From: Kangiella aquimarina DSM 16071
Lineage (GTDB): Bacteria > Pseudomonadota > Gammaproteobacteria > Enterobacterales > Kangiellaceae
Direction: 5' to 3'
Assembly: GCF_000374105.1 (NCBI RefSeq)
Contig: NZ_KB893651.1
Location: 149,838-213,837 of the forward strand
Length of the DNA stretch: 64,000 bases
Shown: piece by piece, positions 17,226 to 26,583 of the stretch
Layout: each line of letters opens with the position of its first letter
Numbering within the stretch: position 1 is the first letter of the stretch
Program-made: the position numbers and the translations under genes
The notes under the pieces: model-generated
Told to the model about the DNA's origin: nothing
Database searches by the model: none
What the model saw: the letters and a program-made list of their open reading frames with translations, nothing else

Positions 17226-18578
17226 ATGCATATTCATATTCTTGGCATTTGTGGCACTTTCATGGGCGGTATTGCTCTGCTGGCGAAGCAACGTGGGATT
17301 TCAGTCAGTGGCAGTGATCAGAATGTTTATCCCCCCATGAGTACACAACTGGAAGAGCAGGGGATTGAGTTGATTCAGGGTTTTGACCCGAAACATATTC
17401 CTGAACATACCGACTGTGTGGTGGTGGGCAATGCCATGTCGCGTGGCAATCCATCGGTCGAATATGTCCTGGAGCAGGGTTTGACCTATCGCTCGGGCCC
17501 ACAATGGCTGGCCGAGAATATCATCCACGACAAATGGGTTCTGGCTGCATCAGGTACGCATGGTAAGACGACGACAGCCAGTATGCTGGCCTGGATTCTT
17601 GAGTATGCCAATCTTAATCCCGGTTTCCTGATTGGTGGGGTGCCTGAAAATTTTGGTCTGTCCGCACGCGTTACAGAGTCACCATTCTTCGTTGTTGAAG
17701 CCGACGAATATGACACAGCCTTCTTCGATAAACGTTCCAAATTTGTTCACTATCGGCCGCGTACCTTGATCATGAATAATCTTGAATACGATCACGCGGA
17801 TATTTTCCCCAATCTTGAGGCGATTAAAACTCAGTTCCATCATTTGCTACGAATTGTCCCCGGTAATGGTCTGGTGATTTATCCGAAAGATGATGCCAAT
17901 TTGCAGGACGTAGTCGATCGCGGCTTATGGTCGGGTAAAGAGCTAATAGGCGATGAACAGGGCTGGCAATACACATTATTACAGGACGACGGTGGTCACT
18001 TTGAAGTCTATTTCGCCGGTCAAAAACAGGGCGAGGTTAATTGGCCATTAATCGGCTTGCACAATGTGAATAATGCATTGGCGGCAATTGCAGCAGCTCG
18101 CCACGCAGGCGTTCCTGCCGGTCACTGTTGTGATGCACTGGCGGAGTTTCGAAACGTTAAACGGCGCATGGAACTGAAAGGCGAAGCAGGTGGCGTTAAA
18201 GTCTATGATGATTTTGCCCATCATCCTACCGCTGTTAAAACCACATTGGACGGTTTCCGCGCCAAAGTTGGCCAGCAGCGGGTCATAGCCATCGTTGATC
18301 TGCGCTCTGCCACGATGCGTTCGGGCATTCATAAAGATACCTTGCTTGCCTCACTGAAAGGTGCCGATCAGGTGATCATTCACAAGCCCGCAGAGTTTGA
18401 CTGGCAATTTCCGATAGAGCAGGTCAATGACTTCGATAATCTACAGATATTGCCAGACGTGGATTCGATACTGAATTCACTCAAGGAAATGGTACAATCG
18501 GGCGATAACATTCTCGTGATGAGCAATGGCGGTTTTGGCGCCATTCATCAGAAACTATTGCAACAACTGGCGGCTTAA
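17226..18578 (+). CDS. mpl: UDP-N-acetylmuramate:L-alanyl-gamma-D-glutamyl-meso-diaminopimelate ligase
   Basis: 450-residue Mur-ligase-fold enzyme of peptidoglycan recycling. It joins recovered murein tripeptide to UDP-MurNAc in the cytoplasm. [17 protein letters not shown] at the N terminus is the UDP-binding motif typical of Mpl. [10 protein letters not shown] near 110 is the ATP P-loop, [17 protein letters not shown] the metal-binding central motif, and [10 protein letters not shown] the third-domain Mur signature. Length matches E. coli Mpl. Its stop overlaps the ubiX start by one base, so the two are translationally coupled. Confidence 0.95.
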   Translation: MHIHILGICGTFMGGIALLAKQRGISVSGSDQNVYPPMSTQLEEQGIELIQGFDPKHIPEHTDCVVVGNAMSRGNPSVEYVLEQGLTYRSGPQWLAENIIHDKWVLAASGTHGKTTTASMLAWILEYANLNPGFLIGGVPENFGLSARVTESPFFVVEADEYDTAFFDKRSKFVHYRPRTLIMNNLEYDHADIFPNLEAIKTQFHHLLRIVPGNGLVIYPKDDANLQDVVDRGLWSGKELIGDEQGWQYTLLQDDGGHFEVYFAGQKQGEVNWPLIGLHNVNNALAAIAAARHAGVPAGHCCDALAEFRNVKRRMELKGEAGGVKVYDDFAHHPTAVKTTLDGFRAKVGQQRVIAIVDLRSATMRSGIHKDTLLASLKGADQVIIHKPAEFDWQFPIEQVNDFDNLQILPDVDSILNSLKEMVQSGDNILVMSNGGFGAIHQKLLQQLAA

Positions 18579-19213
18579 TGAGCGAATCCTCAAAACAACA
18601 AGCAGGTAAGGCAATAACGTTGGCGGTGACCGGGGCTTCCGGTGCTCCTTATGCCCTGCGTCTGCTGGAACAGCTTACACACCATTACGACACTGTCTAT
18701 TTAATGCTTTCTAGTGCAGCCCGAGTAGTGTTTGCTACTGAGGTTCTGGTACAGGTCAGCAAAGCGCCAAGTGTCATTGAAAAAGAGCTGACCGAACACC
18801 TGGGCATTGCTGAGGGTAAAATAAAGGCATTTTCCAGTGATAACTGGATGTCACCGGTCGCCAGTGGATCCAGCGCCCCGAAACAGATGATCGTTTGCCC
18901 CTGTAGCACCGGTACCTTAAGTGCCATTGCTCATGGCGCTTCCGATAATTTAATAGAACGGGCTGCCGATGTGGTACTTAAAGAACGCGGCCAATTATTA
19001 CTGGTGCCGCGCGAAATGCCCTATAACACTATTCATCTACAGAATATGACCAAGCTGTCGGAGATGGGTGTAACCATCATGCCAGCATCCCCTGGCTTTT
19101 ATAATGAGCCAAAGACCATTGATGACTTAGTAGACTTTGTGGTGGCGCGTATCCTTGATCATTTGGATATTGACCATAACTTAGGTCATAGATGGGGTTA
19201 TTCAAAAGATTAG
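18578..19213 (+). CDS. ubiX: flavin prenyltransferase UbiX
   Basis: 211-residue enzyme that prenylates FMN to make the cofactor of the UbiD decarboxylase in ubiquinone synthesis. [15 protein letters not shown] (17-31) is the FMN-binding start, [12 protein letters not shown] the middle active-site loop, and [15 protein letters not shown] the C-terminal prenyl-phosphate site. Coupled to mpl by TAATG overlap. No ubiD is in the window. Followed by a REP-like unit and then an unrelated ABC operon. Confidence 0.95.
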   Translation: MSESSKQQAGKAITLAVTGASGAPYALRLLEQLTHHYDTVYLMLSSAARVVFATEVLVQVSKAPSVIEKELTEHLGIAEGKIKAFSSDNWMSPVASGSSAPKQMIVCPCSTGTLSAIAHGASDNLIERAADVVLKERGQLLLVPREMPYNTIHLQNMTKLSEMGVTIMPASPGFYNEPKTIDDLVDFVVARILDHLDIDHNLGHRWGYSKD

Positions 19214-19237
19214 TTCCAGGGATTTGTTCTTGGTAGA

Positions 19238-19258
19238 GGCAGGCCGATATGCCTGTCC
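19238..19258. repeat. REP-like palindrome
   Basis: GGCAGGC-CGATAT-GCCTGTCC, same family as the units at 11398 and 30382; between ubiX and the ABC operon. Confidence 0.6.
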
Positions 19259-19336
19259 AATACTCTCAATTTGTAGGGTGAGCCGTGGGCTAGGGACTGC
19301 AAGGCACATCAAAACAATCAAACGCATGGTAATTAA

Positions 19337-20269
19337 ATGACAAAAGCATTATCTATTTCGAATTTAAGCAAGACCTATAAAAATGGCGTCCAGGCTTTGA
19401 AGGGGATAGACCTTGAAGTTGAGCAGGGTGATTTTTTCGCGCTGCTGGGGCCGAACGGCGCTGGTAAATCAACCACCATTGGTATCATCAGTTCGCTGGT
19501 CAATAAGACTGGCGGCAAGGTGAAGGTATTTGGCCATGATATTGATAGTGATCTGACTAACGCTAAGAAAATGCTTGGTCTGGTGCCGCAGGAGTTTAAT
19601 TTCAATATCTTTGAGGGCGTTGAACAGATTATCTGGCAACAGGCCGGTTATTACGGCATCGGTCGCAAAGAAGCCAGAAAGCGTGCGCAGCCTTTATTGG
19701 AGCAGCTTGGTCTGTGGGATAAACGCGATACTCCAGCCCGTGAATTATCGGGTGGTATGAAGCGTCGTCTGATGATTGCTCGCGGTTTGATTCATGATCC
19801 AAAGTTATTAATTCTGGATGAGCCTACAGCAGGCGTGGATATTGAGATTCGTCGCTCTATGTGGGACTTCATGCAGGATTTGAATGAGAAAGGTACGACG
19901 ATTGTATTAACGACCCACTACCTTGAAGAGGCAGAAAGCCTGTGCCGCAATATTGCAATTATTAATCATGGCGAGATAGTTGAAAATACCAACATGAAAT
20001 CGTTGCTTGCCAAATTGGATATGGAAACCTTTGTGCTGGATACCACCGGCCTTCCTGAGCAGTTACCGCCAATCGATGGCTATGAAGTACGTCGTCGTGA
20101 TGAAACTACCTTAGAAGTAGACGTTCACAAAGGACTTGGCGTTAATGGTGTTTTCTCTGCTTTAAGCCAGCATGATATTACGGTACTCAGTATGCGTAAC
20201 AAGGCAAACCGTCTGGAGGAATTATTTGTCAGACTGACTGAAAATAAAGCTGGAGGGCAAGCATCATGA
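19337..20269 (+). CDS. ABC transporter ATP-binding protein (YadG-like)
   Basis: 310-residue ATPase of an ABC-2 type exporter. Walker A GPNGAGKST is near 38-46, signature LSGGMKRRLMIARGL near 138, and Walker B LLILDEPTAGVD is followed by the H-loop LTTHYLEEAE. A C-terminal ~80-residue extension ends in NRLEELFVRLTE, as in YadG/NodI-type subunits. It overlaps the permease gene by four bases (ATGA). The substrate cannot be inferred. Confidence 0.92.
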   Translation: MTKALSISNLSKTYKNGVQALKGIDLEVEQGDFFALLGPNGAGKSTTIGIISSLVNKTGGKVKVFGHDIDSDLTNAKKMLGLVPQEFNFNIFEGVEQIIWQQAGYYGIGRKEARKRAQPLLEQLGLWDKRDTPARELSGGMKRRLMIARGLIHDPKLLILDEPTAGVDIEIRRSMWDFMQDLNEKGTTIVLTTHYLEEAESLCRNIAIINHGEIVENTNMKSLLAKLDMETFVLDTTGLPEQLPPIDGYEVRRRDETTLEVDVHKGLGVNGVFSALSQHDITVLSMRNKANRLEELFVRLTENKAGGQAS

Positions 20270-21027
20270 ATCTAGTTGCCTTTAAAACCATTGTCACCAA
20301 AGAAATTATTCGCTGGACGCGTATCTGGAGTCAGACCTTGTTGCCGCCAGCAATCACTATGACTTTATATTTTGTCATCTTCGGTAATCTAATTGGATCG
20401 CGCGTTGGCGAAATGGATGGCTTTGGCTACATGGAATACATCGTGCCAGGTTTAATCATGATGTCGGTGATTACCAACTCATATGGTAATGTGGTCTCAT
20501 CATTTTTTAGTGCAAAGTATCAGCGATCGATTGAAGAAATGATGGTTTCTCCGGTCTCGAATTGGGTGATTCTGTTTGGTTATGTTGGTGGTGGAGTGTT
20601 ACGAGGATTGTTGACTGGTTTTATTGTGACCATTATTGCTTCATTCTTCGTCGACTTAAAAATCTACAATTATTTTGTGGTTATCAGTGTGGTCTTTTTG
20701 ACTTCAGTCTTATTTGCTATTGGCGGCTTCATCAATGCCGTTTTCGCACGTAAATTTGATGATGTAGCAATTGTGCCGACCTTTATTCTGACACCGCTGA
20801 CTTACCTGGGGGGCGTCTTTTATTCAATTAGTTTATTGCCAGAGTTCTGGCAGGGCGTATCAAAAGCCAACCCAATTATTTACATGGTAAATGCTTTCCG
20901 TTACGGCTTCCTGGGAGCTTCAGACATTGCCATTGAAGTCGCATTCGCACTGATTTTGGTTTTCATTGCCGCACTAACCAGCCTTGCCATTTATTTGCTC
21001 AATCGAGGTATAGGACTTCGTGCCTGA
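20266..21027 (+). CDS. ABC-2 type transporter permease (YadH-like)
   Basis: 253 residues with about six membrane helices. Blocks such as FGNLIGSRVGEMDGFGYMEYIVPGLIMMSVI, RSIEEMMVSPVSNW and FILTPLTYLGGVFYSISLLP match the ABC-2 permease family near YadH. One copy with the upstream ATPase would form the usual 2+2 exporter. It overlaps the ATPase gene by four bases and the next gene by eight, so the three form one operon. Confidence 0.92.
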   Translation: MNLVAFKTIVTKEIIRWTRIWSQTLLPPAITMTLYFVIFGNLIGSRVGEMDGFGYMEYIVPGLIMMSVITNSYGNVVSSFFSAKYQRSIEEMMVSPVSNWVILFGYVGGGVLRGLLTGFIVTIIASFFVDLKIYNYFVVISVVFLTSVLFAIGGFINAVFARKFDDVAIVPTFILTPLTYLGGVFYSISLLPEFWQGVSKANPIIYMVNAFRYGFLGASDIAIEVAFALILVFIAALTSLAIYLLNRGIGLRA

Positions 21028-21613
21028 TCAAGAAGCCAGTCGTGTTATTCCCATCTTCCCGCTACAGCGGGTCGTCTTTCCGGATAGCGTTCTCAGATTA
21101 CAGATATTCGAGCAACGCTATCTGGACATGATCGCCAGGCAGCTTTCTCAGCAACAAGGGTTCGGCGTTACCCTGATAAAGAAAGGTAATGAAGCCGGTA
21201 TTCCAGCGACGCCATTTGAATATGGAACCTACGTTGAAATTGTCGACTTTGATCAAAGAGATAATGGCTTGCTACTGATTACCTGTGTTGGCAAACAACG
21301 CTTTCGTATTAATAGCCAGACCATCATGCCGGACAAACTGATTACAGCAAACGTGTCTTGGTTAGATAATGTATTGCAACGCCCCATGACCGATGATCAG
21401 TCGGAGCTGGTTAATCTTCTTAGTGATTTATCAAAACACCCTCAGGTAGATATTCTTGATATTCCCGAGCGCTGGACCGAACTCAGTTTTGTGCTTGAAC
21501 GACTAACCGAATATATGCCAATCAGTGAACGTCAGAAACAGGCCGTCTTAGAAGAAAATGATCTGGACACTCGAATTGCGATGTTGTATCAGATGCTAGG
21601 CTGGATTAAGTAG
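21020..21613 (+). CDS. Lon N-terminal (LON substrate-binding) domain protein
   Basis: 197-residue stand-alone LON-N domain without ATPase or protease parts. VIPIFPLQRVVFPDSVLRLQIFEQRYLDMI is the characteristic opening. A GTG start at 21020 overlaps the permease gene by eight bases. Stand-alone LON-N proteins are common in Proteobacteria; the biochemical role is not established, although they probably bind unfolded or specific protein segments. The placement behind the ABC pair indicates co-transcription only. Confidence 0.88.
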   Translation: MPDQEASRVIPIFPLQRVVFPDSVLRLQIFEQRYLDMIARQLSQQQGFGVTLIKKGNEAGIPATPFEYGTYVEIVDFDQRDNGLLLITCVGKQRFRINSQTIMPDKLITANVSWLDNVLQRPMTDDQSELVNLLSDLSKHPQVDILDIPERWTELSFVLERLTEYMPISERQKQAVLEENDLDTRIAMLYQMLGWIK

Positions 21614-21695
21614 TTATTGTCAAGATCAGGTAATTTTGCGAGAATCTTTCGGTTTTTGACTGTTTTATTTACATATTAACAAACCGAGGGAACAT

Positions 21696-22244
21696 ATGAA
21701 GACAATAAGAATAGCAATACTACTATTATCTGTTTTGGCGCTTAGCGCTTGTGCGACCAGGCTTACAAAACCTCAAGGTCCTGCATTACCTCCAACTACG
21801 TCCATCCAAACTTATGAGCGAATTATTTTAACGCCAATTACGATTTCTCCTGAGTTTGCAGAGCATGATTCAAACCAGGATGCGCGCGTAAAAATGAACG
21901 ATTACTTGCAGAAGCTAATGCAAATCACCTTTAAAGGTAAAAACTTACAGATCGTAAGTGATGAATCTGAGATTGCTGTTTCTGATGAAAGAACATTAAT
22001 CATTAAGCCACACATCAAAGAAATTAAATATGTGAATACGGCTGCTCGTATATTTGCAGGAGCTATGGCTGGCGGTTCTGCTGTATTGATGGAAGTTTCC
22101 ATGATCGACGCAAACGTTAATCGCTCAATCGGTAACCCAGAGTTCTATGCTGATGCAAGTGCATGGTCAGGTTTCGGGGCGGATAATCGTGTGTTGAATG
22201 AAGTAATTGAAGATATCGATACATACTTCAAAATACATAACTAA
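21696..22244 (+). CDS. lipoprotein of unknown function (DUF3313/DUF4410-like)
   Basis: 182 residues with a lipoprotein signal (LLLSVLALSAC, Cys19). The mature part alternates strands (LQIVSDESEIAVSDERTLIIKPHIKEI) and then has a Gly/Ala-rich stretch RIFAGAMAGGSAVLMEVSMIDANVNRSIG, as in small periplasmic lipoproteins of the DUF3313/DUF4410 type. That likeness is by pattern only. A terminator follows within 20 bp, so this is a single-gene unit. Confidence 0.65.
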   Translation: MKTIRIAILLLSVLALSACATRLTKPQGPALPPTTSIQTYERIILTPITISPEFAEHDSNQDARVKMNDYLQKLMQITFKGKNLQIVSDESEIAVSDERTLIIKPHIKEIKYVNTAARIFAGAMAGGSAVLMEVSMIDANVNRSIGNPEFYADASAWSGFGADNRVLNEVIEDIDTYFKIHN

Positions 22245-22260
22245 GCTTTGTCATTGTATT

Positions 22261-22297
22261 AAAAATGCCTGCTGTATAGCAGGCAGTTTTGTTTTTG
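22261..22297 (+). terminator. rho-independent terminator
   Basis: TGCCTGCT-GTAT-AGCAGGCA followed by GTTTTGTTTTT, 20 bp after the lipoprotein stop codon. Confidence 0.85.
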
Positions 22298-22418
22298 ACT
22301 GTAGAAAATCATTTGAACTAGAAAAGCTGTCAAAATCTTTTACAAAGATTGCAAGTCTGCATTGAAAAACTGATCGACTAGTTAACATTTCTGAACTAAA
22401 TCAAATAGATAAAAACTT

Positions 22419-22433
22419 TGGCACGGTTTATGC
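22419..22433 (+). promoter_or_regulatory. putative sigma-54 (RpoN) -24/-12 promoter
   Basis: TGGCACG-GTTT-ATGC: the GG and GC dinucleotides have exact sigma-54 spacing and only one base of the TGGCACG-N4-TTGC consensus differs. It reads rightward into a 130-base ORF-free stretch that ends in a terminator. Confidence 0.65.
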
Positions 22434-22444
22434 TTATTACATAG

Positions 22445-22572
22445 ATGAACACAGCAATTGTGTTTTATCCCCAGCTAAATTCTATTGGGCCTAGCTTTCT
22501 GCTAGAAGCTGAATAGAAAGCAGCTTATCAATGCGCAAGCCATTAGCCCACCGAAAGGTGGGCTCTTTTTTT
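22445..22572 (+). ncRNA. candidate sigma-54-dependent small RNA
   Basis: About 128 nt from the start predicted 12 bases after the -12 GC to the T run at 22566-22572. It contains AACACA-GCAAT-TGTGTT (22448-22464), a second stem built on AGCTTTCT/AGAAAGCAGCT (about 22492-22524), and a strong final hairpin AGCCCACC-GAAA-GGTGGGCT. No reading frame with a ribosome site was seen. Known RpoN-driven sRNAs (Qrr, GlmY/GlmZ, CrcZ) do not obviously match. The gene on the other side is convergent, so this unit is not a leader of any annotated gene. Confidence 0.55.
22545..22572 (+). terminator. rho-independent terminator of the candidate sRNA
   Basis: AGCCCACC-GAAA-GGTGGGCT plus C and seven T; GNRA tetraloop. 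It lies 26 bp beyond the end of the convergent coiled-coil gene. Confidence 0.85.
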
Positions 22573-22597
22573 GTGTTAACAAAAAACCCCAGAGGTT

Positions 22598-23113
22598 TTA
22601 TTGAGCGCTGGCTCGTAGGCTGTTTAATTCCTGAATCCAGACTTTTACCTTGGGTTCTTTTTCAACCATCGCCGTCAGGAGGCTTGTCTGATAGTCCTCT
22701 TGCTTTTTTTGTAGTTCCTTATTATTCATTACAGCGGCGCGTGCCTTCATAAAGTCCTTTTGGTACTTTTGCATTTCTGCTTGCATGGCTTTGGCTTCTT
22801 CTGATGCAGGATCTGCTTGTTGTAACTTCTGTTGAATCGCAACCAGCTTTTCTTCCTTCTCCTTTGGGAAACCCGCCTGGGTTACAACTTCATTAAAACT
22901 TGCCTGAAGGTTCTCCTGCTCTTTCTTCAGTTCAGGTTTCTCTTTGATAACTTGTTTTTGAACATTAGCCAGTTTAGCCTGGAGCTGCATTGCTTTTTGC
23001 TGAACCGAAACTTGAGCAGGCTGTTGTGCTGCTGGAGTTTGGTTGGCATTTACTGTCGCTACAGCAAATAATGTCGCCAATGGAAGAATCAATAGTTTTA
23101 TTTTAAGAGTCAT
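22598..23113 (-). CDS. periplasmic coiled-coil protein of unknown function
   Basis: About 171 residues. After a cleavable signal peptide (MTLKIKLLILPLATLFAVATVNA) the chain is rich in Gln, Lys and Glu and is probably almost all helical coiled coil (MQLQAKLANVQKQVIKEKP, EEAKAMQAEMQKYQKDFMKA). The ATG at 23113 has GAGGAGATTT upstream; an earlier in-frame ATG at 23137 is less likely. It superficially resembles Skp/OmpH-like periplasmic helical proteins but no specific match was recognised. Confidence 0.7.
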   Translation of the reverse strand: MTLKIKLLILPLATLFAVATVNANQTPAAQQPAQVSVQQKAMQLQAKLANVQKQVIKEKPELKKEQENLQASFNEVVTQAGFPKEKEEKLVAIQQKLQQADPASEEAKAMQAEMQKYQKDFMKARAAVMNNKELQKKQEDYQTSLLTAMVEKEPKVKVWIQELNSLRASAQ

Positions 23114-23303
23114 AAATCTCCTCATAAAGTTAATCACAATTAATGCATATTAAGACCTTAAGCAGTCCGACAGGTTTAAGACTGAGAGTTCAAATTAATT
23201 GTCTAATTTGAGGAGAAAATTTATAAATGGGTGCCTATAATTTTCTTGAGCGTTAGGACTGGCGGGCTATATAGCGGTTTTTGATGAGCTAGAAATGACT
23301 ATA

Positions 23304-23331
23304 AAAAAACCGGCAATAATGCCGGTTTTTT
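23304..23331. terminator. rho-independent terminator downstream of fabV
   Basis: AAAAACCGGC-AATAAT-GCCGGTTTTTT; T runs on both strands. It lies 22 bp after the fabV stop in the minus direction. Confidence 0.85.
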
Positions 23332-23353
23332 GAACAGCTGATTAATTCAGGCA

Positions 23354-24535
23354 TTAGATGCGAGGGTCAACGTCTGCATCATAATCAACACCATCCACTT
23401 CAAAACCAAACAGCTTGAAGAATTCGTGCTGATAACCTTTATAGTCTGAAATCTCATTGATGTTTTCAGTTGTCGCAATCTGCCACAGCTCTTCAACTTT
23501 GTTCTGAATGGCATCATCAAGTTCTTTCAGATCCAGACGGTAACGGCGAGTATCATCATAAATAGCATCATCGCCATACATCTGATCCATGATTAAGCCT
23601 TTAATCTGATGAATCGGATCTTCATGCACATCGTTTTCTTTCATGACTTTATACAGCAATGAAATGTATAAAGGCATTACCGGAATCGCAGAACTTGCCT
23701 GAGTCACAACGGCTTTAAGAACTGCCACGTTGGCGGTGCCGTTGTATTTGTTTTGCAACATGTCGTGGATAGCATGTGAAGCGCGGTCCAAATCTTCTTT
23801 AGCTTTACCAATCGTTGCATGACCATAGATAGGCCAGGTCAATTTTTTACCGATATAGGTATAGGCAACAGTTTTTACGCCATCAGCCAGAACACCAGCT
23901 TCATCCAGAGCTTTCATCCAAAGCTCCCAGTCTTCGCCGCCCATAACTTTGATAGTATTTTGAATATCATCGTCGGTAGCAGGCTCGATGCTGACATCGT
24001 GGACAATGCCTTTATCAGTATTCAAGGTTTTTTCGGTCACTGCTTCGCCGATAGGTTTTAATACTGATTTGTAGACTTCGCCTGTTTCTGGATCCTGACG
24101 ACGAGGTGATGCTAATGAGTAAATAACGGTATCAATTTTACCCATTTCTTCTTTAATGATTTTAATGGCGTCTTCTTTGGCCTGATTCGAGAAGGCATCG
24201 CCATTGATGCTTTTGTTCCAAAGGCCTGCTTTATCAGCCGCCATTTCAAAACCACGATTGTTATACCAGCCAGCGGTTCCTGGCTTAGACTCAGTTGGCT
24301 CTTTTTCAAAGAACAAACCCAATGTTTTGGCACCATAACCAAAAGCAGAAACGATACGCGACGCCAGTCCATAGCCTGTTGATGAGCCAATAACTAAAAC
24401 ATTCTTAGGGCCAGCTTCTGCATCAGCAGGCATATTATTTTTAACGTATTCAATCTGTTCATTAACATGGGCAACGCAGCCATGTGGGTGTGCTGTGGTA
24501 CATACGAAACCACGAACTTTAGGCTTAATAACCAT
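23354..24535 (-). CDS. fabV: enoyl-[ACP] reductase FabV / trans-2-enoyl-CoA reductase
   Basis: 393-residue NADH-dependent enoyl reductase for the last step of fatty-acid elongation. MVIKPKVRGFVCTTAHP is the canonical N terminus. VIGSSTGYGLASRI is the nucleotide-binding loop. The FabV-type Y-x8-K active site is in WPIYGHATIGKAK, longer than the Y-x6-K of FabI. The frame is open to 24634 but the ATG at 24535 matches the family start. FabV enzymes are generally insensitive to triclosan (established for the family). Single gene with its own terminator. Confidence 0.95.
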   Translation of the reverse strand: MVIKPKVRGFVCTTAHPHGCVAHVNEQIEYVKNNMPADAEAGPKNVLVIGSSTGYGLASRIVSAFGYGAKTLGLFFEKEPTESKPGTAGWYNNRGFEMAADKAGLWNKSINGDAFSNQAKEDAIKIIKEEMGKIDTVIYSLASPRRQDPETGEVYKSVLKPIGEAVTEKTLNTDKGIVHDVSIEPATDDDIQNTIKVMGGEDWELWMKALDEAGVLADGVKTVAYTYIGKKLTWPIYGHATIGKAKEDLDRASHAIHDMLQNKYNGTANVAVLKAVVTQASSAIPVMPLYISLLYKVMKENDVHEDPIHQIKGLIMDQMYGDDAIYDDTRRYRLDLKELDDAIQNKVEELWQIATTENINEISDYKGYQHEFFKLFGFEVDGVDYDADVDPRI

Positions 24536-24714
24536 AAAAACTAATCTCCGGACAAAAATATGGCCGTATTGTACCGTTTTTTGCAGACAAAGAGGTACTA
24601 CCAAAGTGAACTGGCCCTGTGTAATGTGAGACAAAGTTCAAATCTGTGGTATTCTTCGATAACTCATTGAATTCATGATTAAAAAACATTAAGCAGTTCT
24701 GGGGTTAAAAAATA

Positions 24715-26514
24715 ATGGAATTATCAATTAATAATAAGAAACGAGGTAACAAGGCGGGAGCAGGTTGCTTAACTGTCTTTGGAGGTATCTTTTTTGTTGT
24801 GGGAGTGGGTATCTTTTTATGGGGCCTGGTATCGATTTATGATGCTTACCAGGCTCGTAGTTGGCAGCCCGTTGAAGCCACTATCACCAGAGTTGAGCAG
24901 GTCATTTCTCGTGGAGACGACAGTACCACCTATGGTGTCAATGGAGCTTTCCAGTATCAGTACGCAGGTAAAACCTATACCTCCAGTCAGCTTAATTTTT
25001 ACACCGGCACAGATAATATTGGCAGCTATCAGCAGGATTTTTATTACCGCTTAAAGCTTGCGAAAGATAATAATAGAACCGTCACTGCCTTCGTTAATCC
25101 CGATAATCCAATTGAAGCAGTTATTGATAAAGAGATTCGCTGGGGCATGCTAGGTTTTCACTCAATCTTCTTGTTTGTGTTCGGTGGGGTTGGCCTGGGG
25201 ATTATGCTGGCAGGGCGCTTTGCTAAAAAGAAAGCGGTTAAGCAAAACGAATTACAGCAACTTTACCCCGATGAGCCATGGAATTGGAAAGAGGAGTGGC
25301 AGACCAATCGATTCAAGGCAACGACTGGTACGGGATTTAAGGTGTTACTCGGTTTTGCGATTTTTTGGAATCTGATCGCCATACCAGCCTCAGTGATGGC
25401 AATGATTGAATATTTCAAAACCTTTGAGCACCAGATTCTCATTGTATTGCTGTTCCCATTGGTGGGCATCGGAATCTTCATAGCAGCCTATATTGCTTTT
25501 ATACGACATAGGAAATACGGACAGAGCGAGCTGATATTGCAACAGACGCCCATTGCCATTGGCGGCATTAACCGTGGCAGCATAGAGGTTCCCAATGATG
25601 AAGCCAATCATCAGTCATTTGGCAAACCTCTGGAAGCAAATATCACTCTTACCTGCCAAAGAAAAATAACAACCGGTAGTGGCAAAAGCAGAACTACAAA
25701 AACTAAAATTATCTGGCAGGATGATCGTCGAGTAGTGTCTTCGATCAGAGGCCATAATACTTCAAGTTACGCGTTTGAATTTAAGGTGCCGGAAGGTTTA
25801 CCACAGTCCGATGATTCCAATCCAAACAACAAGGTTGAGTGGGTGTTACAAATCGAGCGTAAACAACCCGGCATTGACCTGAAACTTGATTTTACCTTGC
25901 CTGGTTTTGTGGTTGCTCACCGAGTTGCGCTGGAAAAATCTGAAACTGATCTTTTTGCTTCAGGTTTCAGTGACAGTTCCTATGATGCTGCTTCAGGTGG
26001 TCAGGCAAGCCCAGATGGCTGGAAAAAGCTAGGTATTGAGGAGTCGGTAACTTCGCAGGGTAATCGCTATTATTTTTCAGCCTTCAGGCATCTGAGTTTT
26101 GCCATTTCATTAATTGTGTTTGGTCTGATTTTTGGTTCTATTGGAGTCGGAATCAGTCTATTCGGTGATGCTCCCATCATATTCTTTATTGCGTTTGGGG
26201 GCTTTGGATTGCTGTTTTTGATGATAGGCTTAAGACAGCTGACGTATCGAAGTGAGCTAACAGTAAGTGCCGGTCAGATGATTCATTCTTCGGGGCATCT
26301 AAGCATGTCATCGCCCAGAATCATTCATCGTGATGATATCCAGAGCATCACTAGTCAAAGTAATATGAGTGTGGGCAACAAACAGGTGTTTCACATAACC
26401 GCAATGCTAAAAGACGGTAGCAAAGTCGTACTGGCTAAAAATTTATTGATGCGTAGCGATGTGGAATCCTTTATCGAGAAAATCAAAAGCGAAATGGGGA
26501 TGTCGCAAAGGTAA
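24715..26514 (+). CDS. DUF3592-type membrane protein
   Basis: 599 residues with six likely membrane helices: one near 20-45, one near 145-165, two near 205-265, and two near 460-510. The first soluble segment (RSWQPVEATITRVEQ ... YAGKTYTSSQLNFY ... VNPDNPIEAVIDKEIRWG) is a DUF3592 domain. A large beta-rich region lies between helices four and five (LEANITLTCQRKITTGSGKSRT). The C-terminal ~90 residues are a compact PH-like sheet. Function is unknown. A stem-loop shared with the convergent sulfatase ends the gene. Confidence 0.75.
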   Translation: MELSINNKKRGNKAGAGCLTVFGGIFFVVGVGIFLWGLVSIYDAYQARSWQPVEATITRVEQVISRGDDSTTYGVNGAFQYQYAGKTYTSSQLNFYTGTDNIGSYQQDFYYRLKLAKDNNRTVTAFVNPDNPIEAVIDKEIRWGMLGFHSIFLFVFGGVGLGIMLAGRFAKKKAVKQNELQQLYPDEPWNWKEEWQTNRFKATTGTGFKVLLGFAIFWNLIAIPASVMAMIEYFKTFEHQILIVLLFPLVGIGIFIAAYIAFIRHRKYGQSELILQQTPIAIGGINRGSIEVPNDEANHQSFGKPLEANITLTCQRKITTGSGKSRTTKTKIIWQDDRRVVSSIRGHNTSSYAFEFKVPEGLPQSDDSNPNNKVEWVLQIERKQPGIDLKLDFTLPGFVVAHRVALEKSETDLFASGFSDSSYDAASGGQASPDGWKKLGIEESVTSQGNRYYFSAFRHLSFAISLIVFGLIFGSIGVGISLFGDAPIIFFIAFGGFGLLFLMIGLRQLTYRSELTVSAGQMIHSSGHLSMSSPRIIHRDDIQSITSQSNMSVGNKQVFHITAMLKDGSKVVLAKNLLMRSDVESFIEKIKSEMGMSQR

Positions 26515-26528
26515 TGCTCACAACAAAG

Positions 26529-26566
26529 TGAAGGCAGGGACTAAAGCTTAACCCCTGCCTTTTTCA
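26529..26566. terminator. bidirectional terminator
   Basis: GTGAAGGCAGGG ... CCCTGCCTTTTTCAC between convergent genes. Confidence 0.8.
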
Positions 26567-26583
26567 CTCCCATGACTCCCTGA

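Noticed and set aside
22531-22752. 73-codon + strand frame over the end of the coiled-coil gene
   Set aside because: It lies across the sRNA terminator and antisense to a real gene, with no ribosome site; it is a shadow frame.
24536-24634. N-terminal extension of FabV
   Set aside because: The family begins at MVIKPKVRGF; the extension has no homologous character.
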